64,000 nucleotides of DNA from SG8-39 sp041558415 (GCA_041558415.1 JBFFEY010000003.1:89631-153630), one strand, 5' to 3'. Shown: positions 48,004 through 59,086, counted from the stretch's first letter. Numbers and translations are program-made. Notes: a model not told the origin generated them from the letters alone.

Positions 48004-50796
48004 GTGAAACGCATGCTATTCAACGCGACGCAGCAAGAGGAGCTGCGCGTCGCGATCGTCGATGGGCAAAAGCTCATCGATCTCGACATCGAATCCGCCT
48101 CCAAGGAACAGCGCAAGAGCAACATCTATAAAGGCACCATCACCCGCATCGAGCCGAGCCTCGAAGCCGCCTTCGTCGACTATGGCGAAGAGCGTCACGG
48201 GTTCCTGCCTTTCAAGGAAGTCGCGCGCAGCTATTTCAAGCCCGACGTCGATGTCGGGCGCGCACGCATCCAGGATGCGCTGCGCGAGGGCCAGGAGGTC
48301 ATCGTCCAAGTCGAAAAGGACGAGCGCGGCACCAAAGGCGCTGCGCTGACGACCTTCATCAGCCTCGCGGGGCGCTACCTCGTCCTGATGCCGAACAATC
48401 CGCGCGGCGGCGGGGTCTCGCGGCGCATCGAGGGCGAAGACCGCAACGAACTGCGCGAGGCGCTCGACCAGCTCGAAGTGCCCGAGGGCATGAGCGTGAT
48501 CGCGCGCACGGCCGCCATCGGGCGCTCGACCGAGGAGCTGAAGTGGGATCAGAACTACCTGCTGCAGCTGTGGCGCGCGATTGAGTCGGCTGCCGCGCTC
48601 GGTGCGCCGGGCGAGGTGCCGAGCGCCGCCGAGGCGGCCAGGCCCTTCCTCATCTATCTCGAGTCGAGCCTGGTCATCCGCGCCATCCGCGACTACTACC
48701 AGCCCGACATCGGCGAGCTGCTGATCGACACCGAGGAAATCTACGAGCAGGCGCGCGCGTTCATGCAGACCGTGATGCCCGGCAACATCAGCAAGGTCAA
48801 GCTGTACCGCGACGATGTGCCCCTGTTCTCGCGCTTCCAGATCGAGCATCAGATCGAAAGCGCTTACGCGCGGCATGTCAACCTGCCCTCGGGCGGCGCG
48901 GTGGTGATCGACCATACCGAGGCGCTGGTCGCCATCGACGTCAACTCGGCGCGTGCCACGCGCGGCGGCGACATCGAGGAGACGGCATTTAGGACCAACC
49001 TCGAGGCGGCAGAGGAAGTCGCGCGCCAGATGCGGCTGCGCGACCTCGGCGGTCTCATCGTCGTCGACTTCATCGACATGGAGGCGCAGCGCAACCAACG
49101 GGAAGTCGAGAACCGTTTCCGCGAGGCGCTGCGCTTCGACCGCGCGCGCGTTCAGGTCGGCAAGATCTCGCGCTTCGGGCTAATGGAGCTGTCGCGCCAG
49201 CGGCTGCGTCCCTCGCTCGAGGAAACGGCGCATATCAACTGCCCGCGCTGCAGCGGCACGGGCTTCATCCGCGGTACCGAGTCGACGGCGCTGCACGTGC
49301 TGCGCATCCTCCAGGAAGAGGCGATGAAAGAGAACACTGGGGCGGTGCATGCCCAGGTGCCGGTCGATGTCGCCAGCTTCCTGCTTAACGAGAAGCGTGG
49401 CGAGATCCAGAAACTGGAAGGCCGTCTCAAGGTCAACATCATCCTGGTGCCAAACGCGCACCTCGACACCCCGCACTATCGCGTGCAGCGGCTGCGTCAC
49501 GACGAACTCAATCAGATGGAGCATGTGCCGGCGAGCTACGAGCTGGTCGAAGCGCCGGAGGAGCCCGCCGTGGCGCTGGCGCCCGGCGAAGCGCGCCGCG
49601 ACCGTCAGCAGGCGGCCGTCAAGGGCGTTACGCCCGAGCAGCCGGCGCCGACCGTCTGGGAGGCACCAGCCGAGGGCGCGCCGCGACCGGCGCAGCCTCC
49701 GGCCCAGAAGCAGCCGGCGGCCGCCGCTGCGCGACCGGGCATCATCCAGCGAATTCTGGGTTGGTTCAGTCACGAACGCGCAGAACCGGCGAGTGCCGCG
49801 AAGGAGACCCGCACCGAGCGTACGACGACGCGGCGTCGCGAAGAACCGCGCAGGCCGGGTGAAGGCGAACGTCGCGAGCGACGTCAGGAGCAGCGTGGCG
49901 CGCTCGAACGACAGGAGCGCGGCGAGCGACGTCGTGGTCGTGGCGAGCGAGGTGAACGCGGTGAACGTGGCGAAGGTCGCCGCGCACGCGGCGACGAGCG
50001 TCAGGAGCAGCGTGGTGGTAACGGACAGTCGCGCCGCGAGCGTGGGGAGCGCGGGGAGCGTGGCGGGCGCGGCGGCGAGCGGCGGCGGGAGCAGCAGCCT
50101 GCGGCGCAGCCTGTGGAAGAGGCCGTCGACATCCAACCAAAGGCAATGGGTGCGCTCGAGGCGCCCCGCGAAGGCGAGGAGCGACGCCGCGGCCGGCGTA
50201 GCCGACGCGACCGGCAGCGCGAACGCCGTCGCGATCAATTTGATGCGGGCGCAGCAGCGCCCGCCGAAGCAGCCGGCGCAGCGTCGGTCCCCGCATCCGC
50301 GGCAGACGAGGCAGCAGCGCCGCTGAGCGAACTTTCCGTAGTGCCCGCGGCGCCTGCTCCCGCCGAACCGGTCGTAGCTGAGCAGGCGATGCCGGAGCCG
50401 GTCGCCGGCGAAGAACGTCCGCAAGTGCCGACGCCGGTCGAAACCGCCGAAGCGCCAGCCGCGCGCAGGGAGGAAGAGCCCGTCGAAGCGATGACTGCCG
50501 AGGCATCAACCGTGTCGTCGCAAGCGCCGTCGCCCGAGCCCGAGGTTCGCGCCGTGTCGGCACAGGAGGCGCAGGCACTGTCGCTGCGGCAGCCTTCGCC
50601 GCCGCGCGAATCGCCGACGCTGGCGGTCGACGCCAAAGCGTACCTTGGCGAGGCCGGCCTGCAGCTCGTCGAGACCGATCCCTCCAAGGCGGCAAGCACG
50701 CAGCCCGAGCCCGAGCCGACGAAGCTCGGTCGTGCGCGACCCGTGCGTTCCCGTGCAGACGAAGAGGAGCTGGTTCAGGTCGAGACGCGCAAGTAG
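48004..50796 (+). CDS. rne: Ribonuclease E
   Basis: Main endonuclease of RNA decay and processing, 930 aa. The S1 domain lies at about residues 38-118 (NIYKGTITRIEPSLEAAFVD). The DNase I-like catalytic part has IDVNSARATRGGDIEETAF and VVDFIDM with the metal aspartates. The zinc link is CPRCSGTG near residue 415. The long C-terminal half has GIIQRILGWF (about 579-588), a low-complexity Arg/Gly/Glu region (about 600-700) and an Ala/Pro/Glu-rich tail, as expected of a degradosome scaffold. GTG start with AGGAG 9 bases upstream. Confidence 0.95.
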   Translation: MKRMLFNATQQEELRVAIVDGQKLIDLDIESASKEQRKSNIYKGTITRIEPSLEAAFVDYGEERHGFLPFKEVARSYFKPDVDVGRARIQDALREGQEVIVQVEKDERGTKGAALTTFISLAGRYLVLMPNNPRGGGVSRRIEGEDRNELREALDQLEVPEGMSVIARTAAIGRSTEELKWDQNYLLQLWRAIESAAALGAPGEVPSAAEAARPFLIYLESSLVIRAIRDYYQPDIGELLIDTEEIYEQARAFMQTVMPGNISKVKLYRDDVPLFSRFQIEHQIESAYARHVNLPSGGAVVIDHTEALVAIDVNSARATRGGDIEETAFRTNLEAAEEVARQMRLRDLGGLIVVDFIDMEAQRNQREVENRFREALRFDRARVQVGKISRFGLMELSRQRLRPSLEETAHINCPRCSGTGFIRGTESTALHVLRILQEEAMKENTGAVHAQVPVDVASFLLNEKRGEIQKLEGRLKVNIILVPNAHLDTPHYRVQRLRHDELNQMEHVPASYELVEAPEEPAVALAPGEARRDRQQAAVKGVTPEQPAPTVWEAPAEGAPRPAQPPAQKQPAAAAARPGIIQRILGWFSHERAEPASAAKETRTERTTTRRREEPRRPGEGERRERRQEQRGALERQERGERRRGRGERGERGERGEGRRARGDERQEQRGGNGQSRRERGERGERGGRGGERRREQQPAAQPVEEAVDIQPKAMGALEAPREGEERRRGRRSRRDRQRERRRDQFDAGAAAPAEAAGAASVPASAADEAAAPLSELSVVPAAPAPAEPVVAEQAMPEPVAGEERPQVPTPVETAEAPAARREEEPVEAMTAEASTVSSQAPSPEPEVRAVSAQEAQALSLRQPSPPRESPTLAVDAKAYLGEAGLQLVETDPSKAASTQPEPEPTKLGRARPVRSRADEEELVQVETRK

Positions 50797-50825
50797 CGTC
50801 TCGCCGGGTCTCAGTGCGGGCCGCC

Positions 50826-51305
50826 CTAGGGCCGGCCCTGGCCGGCCACACTTTGCAGCAGACCTGCGGCAGCCTGCTCGATCATGTCGAGCACGTGCTC
50901 GAAGCCGTCGGCGCCGCCGTAATAGGGATCCGGCACATCCGGGCCAGGCGACCGCGTCGCGTAGTCCATGAACAGCTGAAGCCCGCCGTAGCCCGCCGGC
51001 GCCCGGTTCCGCAGGATCTTCAGGTGCCCCCGGTCCATCGCCAGTATGCGATCGAAGGCGGTGAAATCGGCGTCCGCGACCTGCCGCGCGCGCAGCGTGC
51101 TCAAGTCGTAGCCGCGGCGCAGCGCATGGGCCTGCGCGCGCGCGTCCGGTGGCTCGCCAACGTGGTAGTCGTGCGTGCCGGCGGAATCTACGCGCACCCG
51201 CTGCGCAAGCCCTGCGCTCCGCACCATTTCCAGGAATACGCCGTGCGCCGTCGGCGAGCGGCAGATGTTGCCGGTGCACACAAACAGTACGCTGGTCGCC
51301 CTCAT
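50826..51305 (-). CDS. Low-molecular-weight protein tyrosine phosphatase
   Basis: Phosphatase of 159 aa. The P-loop VLFVCTGNICRSPTA carries C-x5-R-S (CTGNICRS), and the general acid aspartate is in VPDPYYGG. There is no tyrosine kinase or polysaccharide gene in the neighbourhood, so the substrate is unclear. It converges with rne and lies 25 bases after uvrB on the same strand. Confidence 0.93.
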   Translation of the reverse strand: MRATSVLFVCTGNICRSPTAHGVFLEMVRSAGLAQRVRVDSAGTHDYHVGEPPDARAQAHALRRGYDLSTLRARQVADADFTAFDRILAMDRGHLKILRNRAPAGYGGLQLFMDYATRSPGPDVPDPYYGGADGFEHVLDMIEQAAAGLLQSVAGQGRP

Positions 51306-51330
51306 GCCGGCTGCGAACCCGCCCAACGCG

Positions 51331-53421
51331 TTACTCTGACGCGAGCGACACGCCGAAGGCACGCTGCTTAAGTTCCGCGAGTTTGTCGCGCAGCGCCGCG
51401 GCCTGCTCGAACTCGAGATTCCTCGCGTGCTCGAGCATGCGCTTCTCCAGCGTGCGAATCTCGCGTGCCAGCTGCTTCTCGCCCATCGCTTCGTAGCGCG
51501 CACCCTCCTCCGCCGCGCGCAGCTCGGCGCTCAGCTGCTCTTGGTCGTAGACCCCGTCGATCAAGTCCTTGATGCGCTTCGACACGCCGATCGGCGTAAT
51601 GCCGTGCGATTCGTTGAACGCCAGCTGCTTGCCGCGCCGCCGCTCGGTCTCGCCGATCGCACGCCGCATCGAATCGGTCATCACGTCCGCGTACAGGATG
51701 GCGCCACCGTGCAAGTGCCGCGCGGCGCGGCCGATGGTCTGGATCAGCGAGCGCTCGGAACGCAGAAAGCCTTCCTTGTCGGCGTCGAGAATCGCAACCA
51801 GCGACACCTCCGGCAGATCGAGCCCCTCGCGCAGCAGGTTGATCCCCACCAGCACGTCGAACTCGCCGAGCCGCAGATCACGGATGATCTCCACGCGCTC
51901 GACCGTGTCGACCTCGGAATGCAGGTAGCGCACCTTGATGCCGTGCTCGGCGAGGTACTCGGTGAGCTCCTCGGCCATGCGCTTGGTGAGCGTCGTCACC
52001 AACACGCGCTCCTTGCGTTCGACGCGCAGCGAAATCTCCGACATCAGATCGTCGACCTGATTCGCCGCCGGCCGCACCTCGACCTGCGGATCGATGAGGC
52101 CCGTGGGCCGCACGACCTGCTCGACCACCTGTGCGGCGCGCCCGGCCTCGTAGTCGGCGGGCGTCGCCGAGACGAAGACTGTCTGGCGCACCACGCGCTC
52201 GAACTCGTCGAAGCGCAGCGGCCGGTTGTCGAGCGCTGAGGGCAGGCGGAAACCGTATTCCACCAGGTTCTCCTTGCGCGAGCGGTCGCCCCGGTACATG
52301 CCGCCGAGCTGACCGATCGTGACGTGGCTCTCGTCGATGAACATCAGCGCGTCGTGCGGCAAGTAGTCGATCAACGTCGGCGGCGGCTCGCCCGGCTGGC
52401 GACCGGAAAGATGCCGCGAATAGTTCTCGATGCCCTTGCAGAAGCCGAGCTCGGCGAGCATTTCGAGATCGAAGCGCGTGCGCTGCTCGATGCGCTGCGC
52501 CTCGACCAGGCGCCCGGCACGCTGAAAGAACTCGATGCGCCCGGCCAGTTCGCGCTTGATCGCCTCGATCGCGCGCAACGTCGTTTCGCGCGGCGTGACG
52601 TAATGGCTCGACGGGTAGACCGTGAAGCGCGCCAGCCGCTGCAGCACCCGCCCGGTGAGCGGATCGAAGATCTGCAGCTGCTCGATCTCGTCGTCGAACA
52701 GGGAAATACGCACGGCATGCTCCGCATGCTCCGCGGGGAAGACGTCGATGACGTCGCCACGCACGCGGAAGGTGCCGCGCCGGAAGTCGAGGTCGTTGCG
52801 CTCGTACTGCATCGCCACGAGACGCGCCAGCACCTCGCGCTGCGACAGCCGCTCGCCTTCGCGCAAATGCAGGATCATGCCATGGTACTCGGAGGGATCG
52901 CCGATGCCGTAGATCGCCGAGACCGTTGCCACGATGACGACGTCGCGCCGCTCCATCAGCGACTTGGTCGCCGACAGCCGCATCTGCTCGATGTGCTCGT
53001 TGATCGATGAGTCCTTCTCGATGTAGAGGTCGCGCGCCGGAACGTAGGCCTCCGGCTGGTAGTAGTCGTAGTACGAGACGAAATACTCGACGGCGTTCTC
53101 CGGAAAGAACTCGCGGAACTCTGCGTAGAGCTGCGCAGCGAGCGTCTTGTTCGGCGCCAGTACCATCGCTGGCCGTCCGAGCCGCGCGATCACGTTCGCC
53201 ATGGTGTAGGTCTTGCCCGAGCCCGTGACGCCAAGCAGCGTCTGGAAGGCAAGGCCGTCGCTCACGCCGTCGACCAGTTTGGCAATCGCCTGCGGTTGGT
53301 CGCCCGCGGGCGCGTAGGGTTCGTGCAGGCGAAACGGGCTGTCGGGAAACGCGAGCGTCACCGGTTGCGGAACCGTCGACGGCCGGTTGGCATTGGCCTG
53401 CGGAGTTGCGTCGCTCGTCAT
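51331..53421 (-). CDS. uvrB: UvrABC excinuclease subunit B
   Basis: Damage-verifying helicase-like protein of 696 aa. Walker A GVTGSGKT, the beta-hairpin region YYDYYQPEAYVPARDLYIEK, the DEAD-like DESHVTIGQ and the helicase motif VI QTIGRAARH are all present; the C-terminal UVR domain is LEKRMLEHARNLEFEQAAAL. The N-terminus has about 25 residues of low-complexity sequence before the conserved part. The partner UvrC is encoded at 23504. Confidence 0.96.
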   Translation of the reverse strand: MTSDATPQANANRPSTVPQPVTLAFPDSPFRLHEPYAPAGDQPQAIAKLVDGVSDGLAFQTLLGVTGSGKTYTMANVIARLGRPAMVLAPNKTLAAQLYAEFREFFPENAVEYFVSYYDYYQPEAYVPARDLYIEKDSSINEHIEQMRLSATKSLMERRDVVIVATVSAIYGIGDPSEYHGMILHLREGERLSQREVLARLVAMQYERNDLDFRRGTFRVRGDVIDVFPAEHAEHAVRISLFDDEIEQLQIFDPLTGRVLQRLARFTVYPSSHYVTPRETTLRAIEAIKRELAGRIEFFQRAGRLVEAQRIEQRTRFDLEMLAELGFCKGIENYSRHLSGRQPGEPPPTLIDYLPHDALMFIDESHVTIGQLGGMYRGDRSRKENLVEYGFRLPSALDNRPLRFDEFERVVRQTVFVSATPADYEAGRAAQVVEQVVRPTGLIDPQVEVRPAANQVDDLMSEISLRVERKERVLVTTLTKRMAEELTEYLAEHGIKVRYLHSEVDTVERVEIIRDLRLGEFDVLVGINLLREGLDLPEVSLVAILDADKEGFLRSERSLIQTIGRAARHLHGGAILYADVMTDSMRRAIGETERRRGKQLAFNESHGITPIGVSKRIKDLIDGVYDQEQLSAELRAAEEGARYEAMGEKQLAREIRTLEKRMLEHARNLEFEQAAALRDKLAELKQRAFGVSLASE

Positions 53422-53481
53422 GGGAAAAGATTCGATTTTCCCACAGCGCGGCACCGCCGTGCCAGGTGACGCGACGACCGA

Positions 53482-54280
53482 CTAGCTACGCCAGCGCAGC
53501 AGGAACCGCTCGGCACGCCCGATCAGCCAGCCCACGGTGAGGCCGAGCAGCGAGAGGATCGCCACGCCCGCAATCAGCTGATCCGTCGCCATCAGGTTGC
53601 CGGCCATCAGGATGTAGGCGCCGACGCCGAATTCGGCGCCGATCATTTCGGCCGCGACGAGCAAGATAATGGCGATCGAAGCAGTGATGCGGAATCCCGA
53701 GAGCATGGCCGGCAAGGCGCCAGGCAGGATGATCTTGCGCACGATCGACGTCCAGTGCAGGCCGAAGGATTGCCCCATGCGGATGAGGCTGCGGTCGACG
53801 TTGTCGATGCCGCCGTACACCGCGATGACGGTCGGGAAAAACACGCCGAAGAAGATTGTCGCCACCTTCGACGCCTCACCGATGCCGAACCAGATGATGA
53901 ATAAAGGCAGCAGCGCGATCTTCGGGATCGGAAAGATCGCCGAAACGAGCGGCACCACGCCGGCGCGCGCCAGCGAGAAAAGGCCCGCGGCGATGCCGAA
54001 CGCGACGCCGGCGAGCGTGCCCAGACACCAGCCCAGCACCAATCGCTGCAGCGATGCGCCCAGGTGCTTGAGCAGCAGACCGCTGTTGATCAGATCGCGC
54101 AGCGCCGCCAGGGCAGCCGACGGCGCGGGCAGGATCAACGCGCTGATCCACCCCAGGCGTGCACCGATCTCCCACAGTGCCACGAGCACGATGAAAACCA
54201 GCGGTCCGACGACGCCGACCGGCCGCGGCATGAAGCCACCGCCGCGAAATGCAACCGGCCGTGGTTTGCGCGTCGTACCG

Positions 54281-54288
<8 letters not shown>
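53482..54288 (-). CDS. NitT/TauT-type ABC transporter permease
   Basis: Permease of 268 aa with about six hydrophobic helices and the SsuC/TauC-type EAA region MGQSFGLHWTSIVRKIILPGALP split by S. It overlaps the ATPase gene by 8 bases. Such systems import sulfonates, nitrate, pyrimidine precursors or aromatic acids; the permease does not tell which. Confidence 0.9.
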
Positions 54289-55048
<760 letters not shown>

Positions 55049-55099
55049 CCGGAGGCGCGGACGGGCACGGCACGGCGGGCGCAACGCCCGCCGCGCGCC

Positions 55100-56131
55100 T
55101 TACTTCGGCACGTTGATCATGTCGGCATAGCCGGTGGCGATCAGGTCCTTGTAGCTCATGTTGCTCTTCACCAGGCCCTGCGCCTTGAACCACTCCAGCT
55201 GCCGCTTGACATCGCTTACGTTGAGGGCCGCACCCTCGTTCATATACACCGCACCCGCCTTGATGCCCGGCGCGGCCTTCTCGTATGGTCGGTCGGTGTA
55301 GACGTACTTGTGGATCAGCTTGACCATGGCTTCGGTCGCCGCCGGGTCCTTCTTCTGGTTCAGCATCACCGCGCGATAGTCGGCGATGCCCTTCTTGTAC
55401 GCCCTCAGGAAGCGCTTGACCTGGACCTGGCGGTCGTTTGCGTTCTTGGTCGAGGTGAAAATCGTGGTGACCTGGTAGTCGCCCAGGTCGCTCATCCAGC
55501 CGATGATCTTCGCCGCCTTCGCCTTGTCGAGCGGAATTGCGACGTGCGGGACCATCATCATGGCATCGACCTGACCGGACTTCACTGCACCGATCATCGA
55601 GCCGACCTTCTGCAGCGGCTTGAGGCTGACGTCGTTCATCGCAAAACCATATCGCGCCGCGATCATGCCGGTCATGTAGTGGAACGAGGACCCCACCTGG
55701 GTCAACGCCACCGAGCGTCCCTTCAGCTTGGCAGGCTGGGTCAGGCCGGCGCCGTAGGCCTTGTTGGAGGCCATGATCGCCATGCCGCGGTAGCCCTTCT
55801 TCTCGGCAAACAGCCCGCCGACGATCTTCAGCGCGCCCTTGTCGGCGAGGTTGAAGAAGCCACCGGTGAGCGCCGTGATGCCGAAATCGATGTCACCCGA
55901 GGCAATCGCGACCGCCACCGGCTGTGCCGCCTGGAAAAACTTGAGCTCGACGTCGAGCCCCTCTGCCTTGAAATAACCGCGCTCGTAGGCAATGAACGTC
56001 GGCGCGTGCGAAGTGAAGCGCAATGCGCCGACCGTGATCTTTTCCTGGGCCGACGCGCCGCCGGCAACGGCGCTCGCGGCCGCGACAACCGCGCCAGCCA
56101 GCGCGACGCGCATACGGGTAGAAACGTGCAT
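55100..56131 (-). CDS. NitT/TauT-type periplasmic substrate-binding protein
   Basis: Binding protein of 343 aa (NMT1/SsuA-like). A signal peptide ends near GGASA-QEKI. The mature start KITVGALRFTSHAPTFIAYERGYFKAEGLDVEL, broken at F, is typical of this family, and KSGQVDAMMMVPH lines the hinge. A strong GGAGGAGAG ribosome site precedes the ATG at 56131. First gene of the three-gene ABC operon; ligand unknown. Confidence 0.9.
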   Translation of the reverse strand: MHVSTRMRVALAGAVVAAASAVAGGASAQEKITVGALRFTSHAPTFIAYERGYFKAEGLDVELKFFQAAQPVAVAIASGDIDFGITALTGGFFNLADKGALKIVGGLFAEKKGYRGMAIMASNKAYGAGLTQPAKLKGRSVALTQVGSSFHYMTGMIAARYGFAMNDVSLKPLQKVGSMIGAVKSGQVDAMMMVPHVAIPLDKAKAAKIIGWMSDLGDYQVTTIFTSTKNANDRQVQVKRFLRAYKKGIADYRAVMLNQKKDPAATEAMVKLIHKYVYTDRPYEKAAPGIKAGAVYMNEGAALNVSDVKRQLEWFKAQGLVKSNMSYKDLIATGYADMINVPK

Positions 56132-56271
56132 GCTGCTCTCCTCCAGTCCGGTTCTTTGGTTGGTCGTTTCGCCCGGCCTCGACCGGCTGCCGAGCGATGC
56201 GGCACGAAGCGCTCGATTCTCCCACAGGGACGGCCGCAGGTAGAATATGCGACTCACTCTGCCCTCGTTCC

Positions 56272-57477
56272 ATGACCACTTCGATCCTGTCCGGCGTCCA
56301 GATGGCACCGCGCGACCCCATCCTGGGCGTCACCGAAGCCTTCAACGCCGATCCCGATCCCAAGAAGGTCAACCTCGGCGTCGGCGTGTACTACGACGAC
56401 GGCGGCAAGGTGCCGCTGCTCGAGTGCGTGAAGCGCGCTGAGAAACAGCGCATGGAGACCGCACCGCATCGGGGCTACCTGCCGATCGACGGCCTGGCGG
56501 CCTACGACCGCGCCGTGCAGGAACTGGTGTTCGGTGCGGACTCGACCGCGGTGCGCGACAGGCGCATCGTCACGGTGCAGGCGCTTGGCGGCACCGGCGG
56601 GCTCAAGGTCGGGGCTGATTTTCTGCGTCGCGTCGATCCGGATGCGACGGTGTGGATCAGCAACCCGAGCTGGGAAAATCATCGCGCACTGTTCGAAGCC
56701 GCCGGATTCGCGGTCGAGGCCTATCCGTATTACGACGCCAAAACGCGCGGCCTCGATTTCGCCGGCATGGCGGCGGCGCTGGAAAAGCTGCCCGCCGGCG
56801 CGATCGTCGTACTGCACGCCTGCTGCCACAACCCGACCGGGGTGGATCTCAACCCCGAGCAATGGGGCCGCGTGATCGAGATCCTGCGCGGGCGCGGGCT
56901 GGTGCCCTTCCTCGACTTGGCCTACCAGGGCTTCGGCGACGGCATCGACGCCGACGGCGCCATCGTGCATCGCTTCGCCGAGGCGATGTCGCCGGTGTTC
57001 GTCGCGAGCTCGTTTTCGAAGTCGTTTTCGCTGTATGGCGAGCGTGTCGGCGCGCTCAGCATCCTGGCAGGGAGTGCCGATGAGGCGGCGCGCGTGCTGA
57101 GCCAGGTGAAGCGCATCGTGCGCACCAACTACTCCAACCCGCCGACCCACGGCGGCCAAGTCGTGGCCACCGTGCTGACCACGCCGGAGTTGCGTGCGCT
57201 GTGGGAAAAAGAGCTTGGCGGCATGCGCGAGCGCATCAAGGCGATGCGCAAGGCGCTGGTCGATGGCATCCACAAGCGCGTGCCGGGCGCCGATTTCAGC
57301 TTCGTCCTCGCGCAGCGCGGCATGTTCTCCTATTCAGGCCTGAGCAAGGCCCAGGTCGACCGACTGCGCGAGGAGCACTCGATTTACGCGATCGACACCG
57401 GCCGCATCTGCGTCGCCGCGCTCAACAGCGCCAACGTCGACATCGTCGCAGAGGCAATCGCCGAAGTGATTCGCTGA
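56272..57477 (+). CDS. Aromatic/aspartate amino acid aminotransferase
   Basis: Class I PLP-dependent aminotransferase of 401 aa. The Schiff-base lysine is in SSFSKSFSLYGERVGAL, and CCHNPTGVD and LNSANVDIVAEAI are typical of the AspC/TyrB Ib group. The likely -10 is TAGAAT at 56241-56246, giving a leader of about 20 bases. It is divergent from the ABC operon; in relatives it is often directly divergent from uvrB. Confidence 0.93.
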   Translation: MTTSILSGVQMAPRDPILGVTEAFNADPDPKKVNLGVGVYYDDGGKVPLLECVKRAEKQRMETAPHRGYLPIDGLAAYDRAVQELVFGADSTAVRDRRIVTVQALGGTGGLKVGADFLRRVDPDATVWISNPSWENHRALFEAAGFAVEAYPYYDAKTRGLDFAGMAAALEKLPAGAIVVLHACCHNPTGVDLNPEQWGRVIEILRGRGLVPFLDLAYQGFGDGIDADGAIVHRFAEAMSPVFVASSFSKSFSLYGERVGALSILAGSADEAARVLSQVKRIVRTNYSNPPTHGGQVVATVLTTPELRALWEKELGGMRERIKAMRKALVDGIHKRVPGADFSFVLAQRGMFSYSGLSKAQVDRLREEHSIYAIDTGRICVAALNSANVDIVAEAIAEVIR

Positions 57478-57496
57478 GCGACGTCCCCCAGCGGGC

Positions 57497-58837
57497 TCAG
57501 GTACAGCCGACGCTGCCCTCGAGCAAATTGGCGGCCGAGGCGCCGAGCGCGGTACCCACGCCAGGCAGCAGCAGCGTGCCGATCACGGCACCCACCGACA
57601 TCAGCTGCGAGGGCGTGGCAACCGGGTCGGACGGGGTGCCCGACAGGCGCACCGGCACGCGCACCAGGCCCGCCGTATTGGCAAGCGAGACGTCCAGCCT
57701 GCCCGAGAGACGTTCGCGCGCGTCGACCTGAACGTTGCCGCCCGCCACCAGGGCACTGGAGCGCGCGCACAACTCGTCCACGCGCCGCGCGCGCCCACGC
57801 ACGCTCAGCTTGCCGGTGAACTCGTCGAACGTCGTCTCGCCGCCCACGATCGCATCGCCCGATACGGCCGCCGCCTGCGACAGGTCTACCCCGCCAAAGG
57901 CACCGTGCGCAATACGAAACGGCGCGTCGAGCGCGAGTCCATCCACGAGCGCCCCCGCGCGTTTCGCGCGACTGCGCATGAGCGCACGCGCGGTCAGCCG
58001 GCCGGTCAGCTTTGGCGGACGTTTGAAGGCACGCTGCAGTCTCGCAACGTCGACCTCATGGAAATCGAGTGCGGCGTGCACATCCCAGCGCGCCCCCCAG
58101 CCCAGGGTCGCCTCGCCGGCGACTTGTCCGCCGTAGAGCGCCGCGCGCACACGATGGAACGCCAGACGGCCTGCCCGCAGCGTCCCCTGCGCGGCAAACG
58201 CGGCGAACCGCAGATCGATCGACGGTACCGGCACTCGCCAGTCCGTCGCCTGCACCTCGAGCGCGATGCCTTCCGCCTCGCGCGGCGCCATGACCAGGCG
58301 GACGTTGCCATCGCGCGCGGTAAATACCGTGTGCCAGCGAGGGGCGCTCGGTGCGAGATGCAGATCAAGATCGAACGGGGGCAGCTGCAGGCCCGGGAGC
58401 TCGAGAGCAATGTCCTCGATGACGACGCGCTTCAGACGCACCCCGCTCTCGCCATCTGCGCGCCTCGGCGCTTCGGACGAGCGCCGCAGCACGCCCCTGA
58501 TGATGTCGATGCCAGCCCGGTTCAGCGCGGCCCGGCGCGCATGCACCTGCCTGATCGTCAGCTTGTCGTCGAATAATGTGCGCGGATCGAGCTCCAGACG
58601 GACCGTCGCGATCGCGATCTCGCCTGCCTTGCCGATCCGCACGCCCTGCGCGGTAGCGCCAGGCGTCGGCCAGAGGCTGAGCCGCAGGTCGTCGAGCCGC
58701 ACCGGATGGCCGAGCCGCATCGCGGCAAGCTCTGCGATCTGCGGAGCAAGCGGCTTGAGCGAGACCAGGAACGGGGCAGCCAGCGCGAGCGCCGCAAGGG
58801 CGAGCGTGGCGAGAAGTGCCCAGCGAAGCCGGCGCAT
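57497..58837 (-). CDS. AsmA-like inner-membrane/periplasmic protein
   Basis: Protein of 446 aa with one N-terminal transmembrane helix (about 6-24) followed by an AsmA-like start (QIAELAAMRLGHPVRLDDLRL) and long beta-rich sequence, as in AsmA-family envelope proteins. The C-terminus (VGAVIGTLLLPGVGTALGAS) is hydrophobic. The inner ATG (MRRLRWALL) is chosen as it gives the normal helix. Members are proposed to move or insert lipids in the cell envelope. Confidence 0.75.
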   Translation of the reverse strand: MRRLRWALLATLALAALALAAPFLVSLKPLAPQIAELAAMRLGHPVRLDDLRLSLWPTPGATAQGVRIGKAGEIAIATVRLELDPRTLFDDKLTIRQVHARRAALNRAGIDIIRGVLRRSSEAPRRADGESGVRLKRVVIEDIALELPGLQLPPFDLDLHLAPSAPRWHTVFTARDGNVRLVMAPREAEGIALEVQATDWRVPVPSIDLRFAAFAAQGTLRAGRLAFHRVRAALYGGQVAGEATLGWGARWDVHAALDFHEVDVARLQRAFKRPPKLTGRLTARALMRSRAKRAGALVDGLALDAPFRIAHGAFGGVDLSQAAAVSGDAIVGGETTFDEFTGKLSVRGRARRVDELCARSSALVAGGNVQVDARERLSGRLDVSLANTAGLVRVPVRLSGTPSDPVATPSQLMSVGAVIGTLLLPGVGTALGASAANLLEGSVGCT

Positions 58838-58957
58838 GACAAGGGGTATCCGAGAGCCGCGCAACATCCACAGTAGCGCGCCGAGCACGCACAACGCGCG
58901 GTCACTCGTCACGAATGCGCGCCGATTGCCCGGCGCGCGTGTCAAAGCTTGTCAGCG

Positions 58958-58986
58958 TTGAGACCGACTCGCGGCTCGTATAGAAT
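58958..58986 (+). promoter_or_regulatory. Sigma-70 promoter of tRNA-Asn
   Basis: TTGAGA (58958-58963) and TAGAAT (58981-58986) have a 17-base spacer, close to consensus. Transcription would start about 9 bases before the tRNA. Confidence 0.7.
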
Positions 58987-59001
58987 CTCGGGTTTCGCGA
59001 T

Positions 59002-59077
59002 TCCCCGATAGCTCAGTCGGTAGAGCGACGGACTGTTAATCCGCAGGTCGTAGGTTCGAGCCCTACTCGGGGAGCCA
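59002..59077 (+). tRNA. tRNA-Asn (anticodon GTT)
   Basis: Cloverleaf of 76 nt with encoded CCA. The acceptor TCCCCGA pairs with TCGGGGA, the D-arm is GCTCAGTCGGTAGAGC, and the anticodon loop ACTGTTAAT reads GTT. The T-arm is GGTTCGAGCCC. Confidence 0.97.
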
Positions 59078-59086
59078 GAATTGAAG

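Noticed and set aside
57470..57502. Terminator after the aminotransferase gene
   Set aside because: Only a short CTGAGC/GCTCAG-like pairing with a long loop and no T-run.
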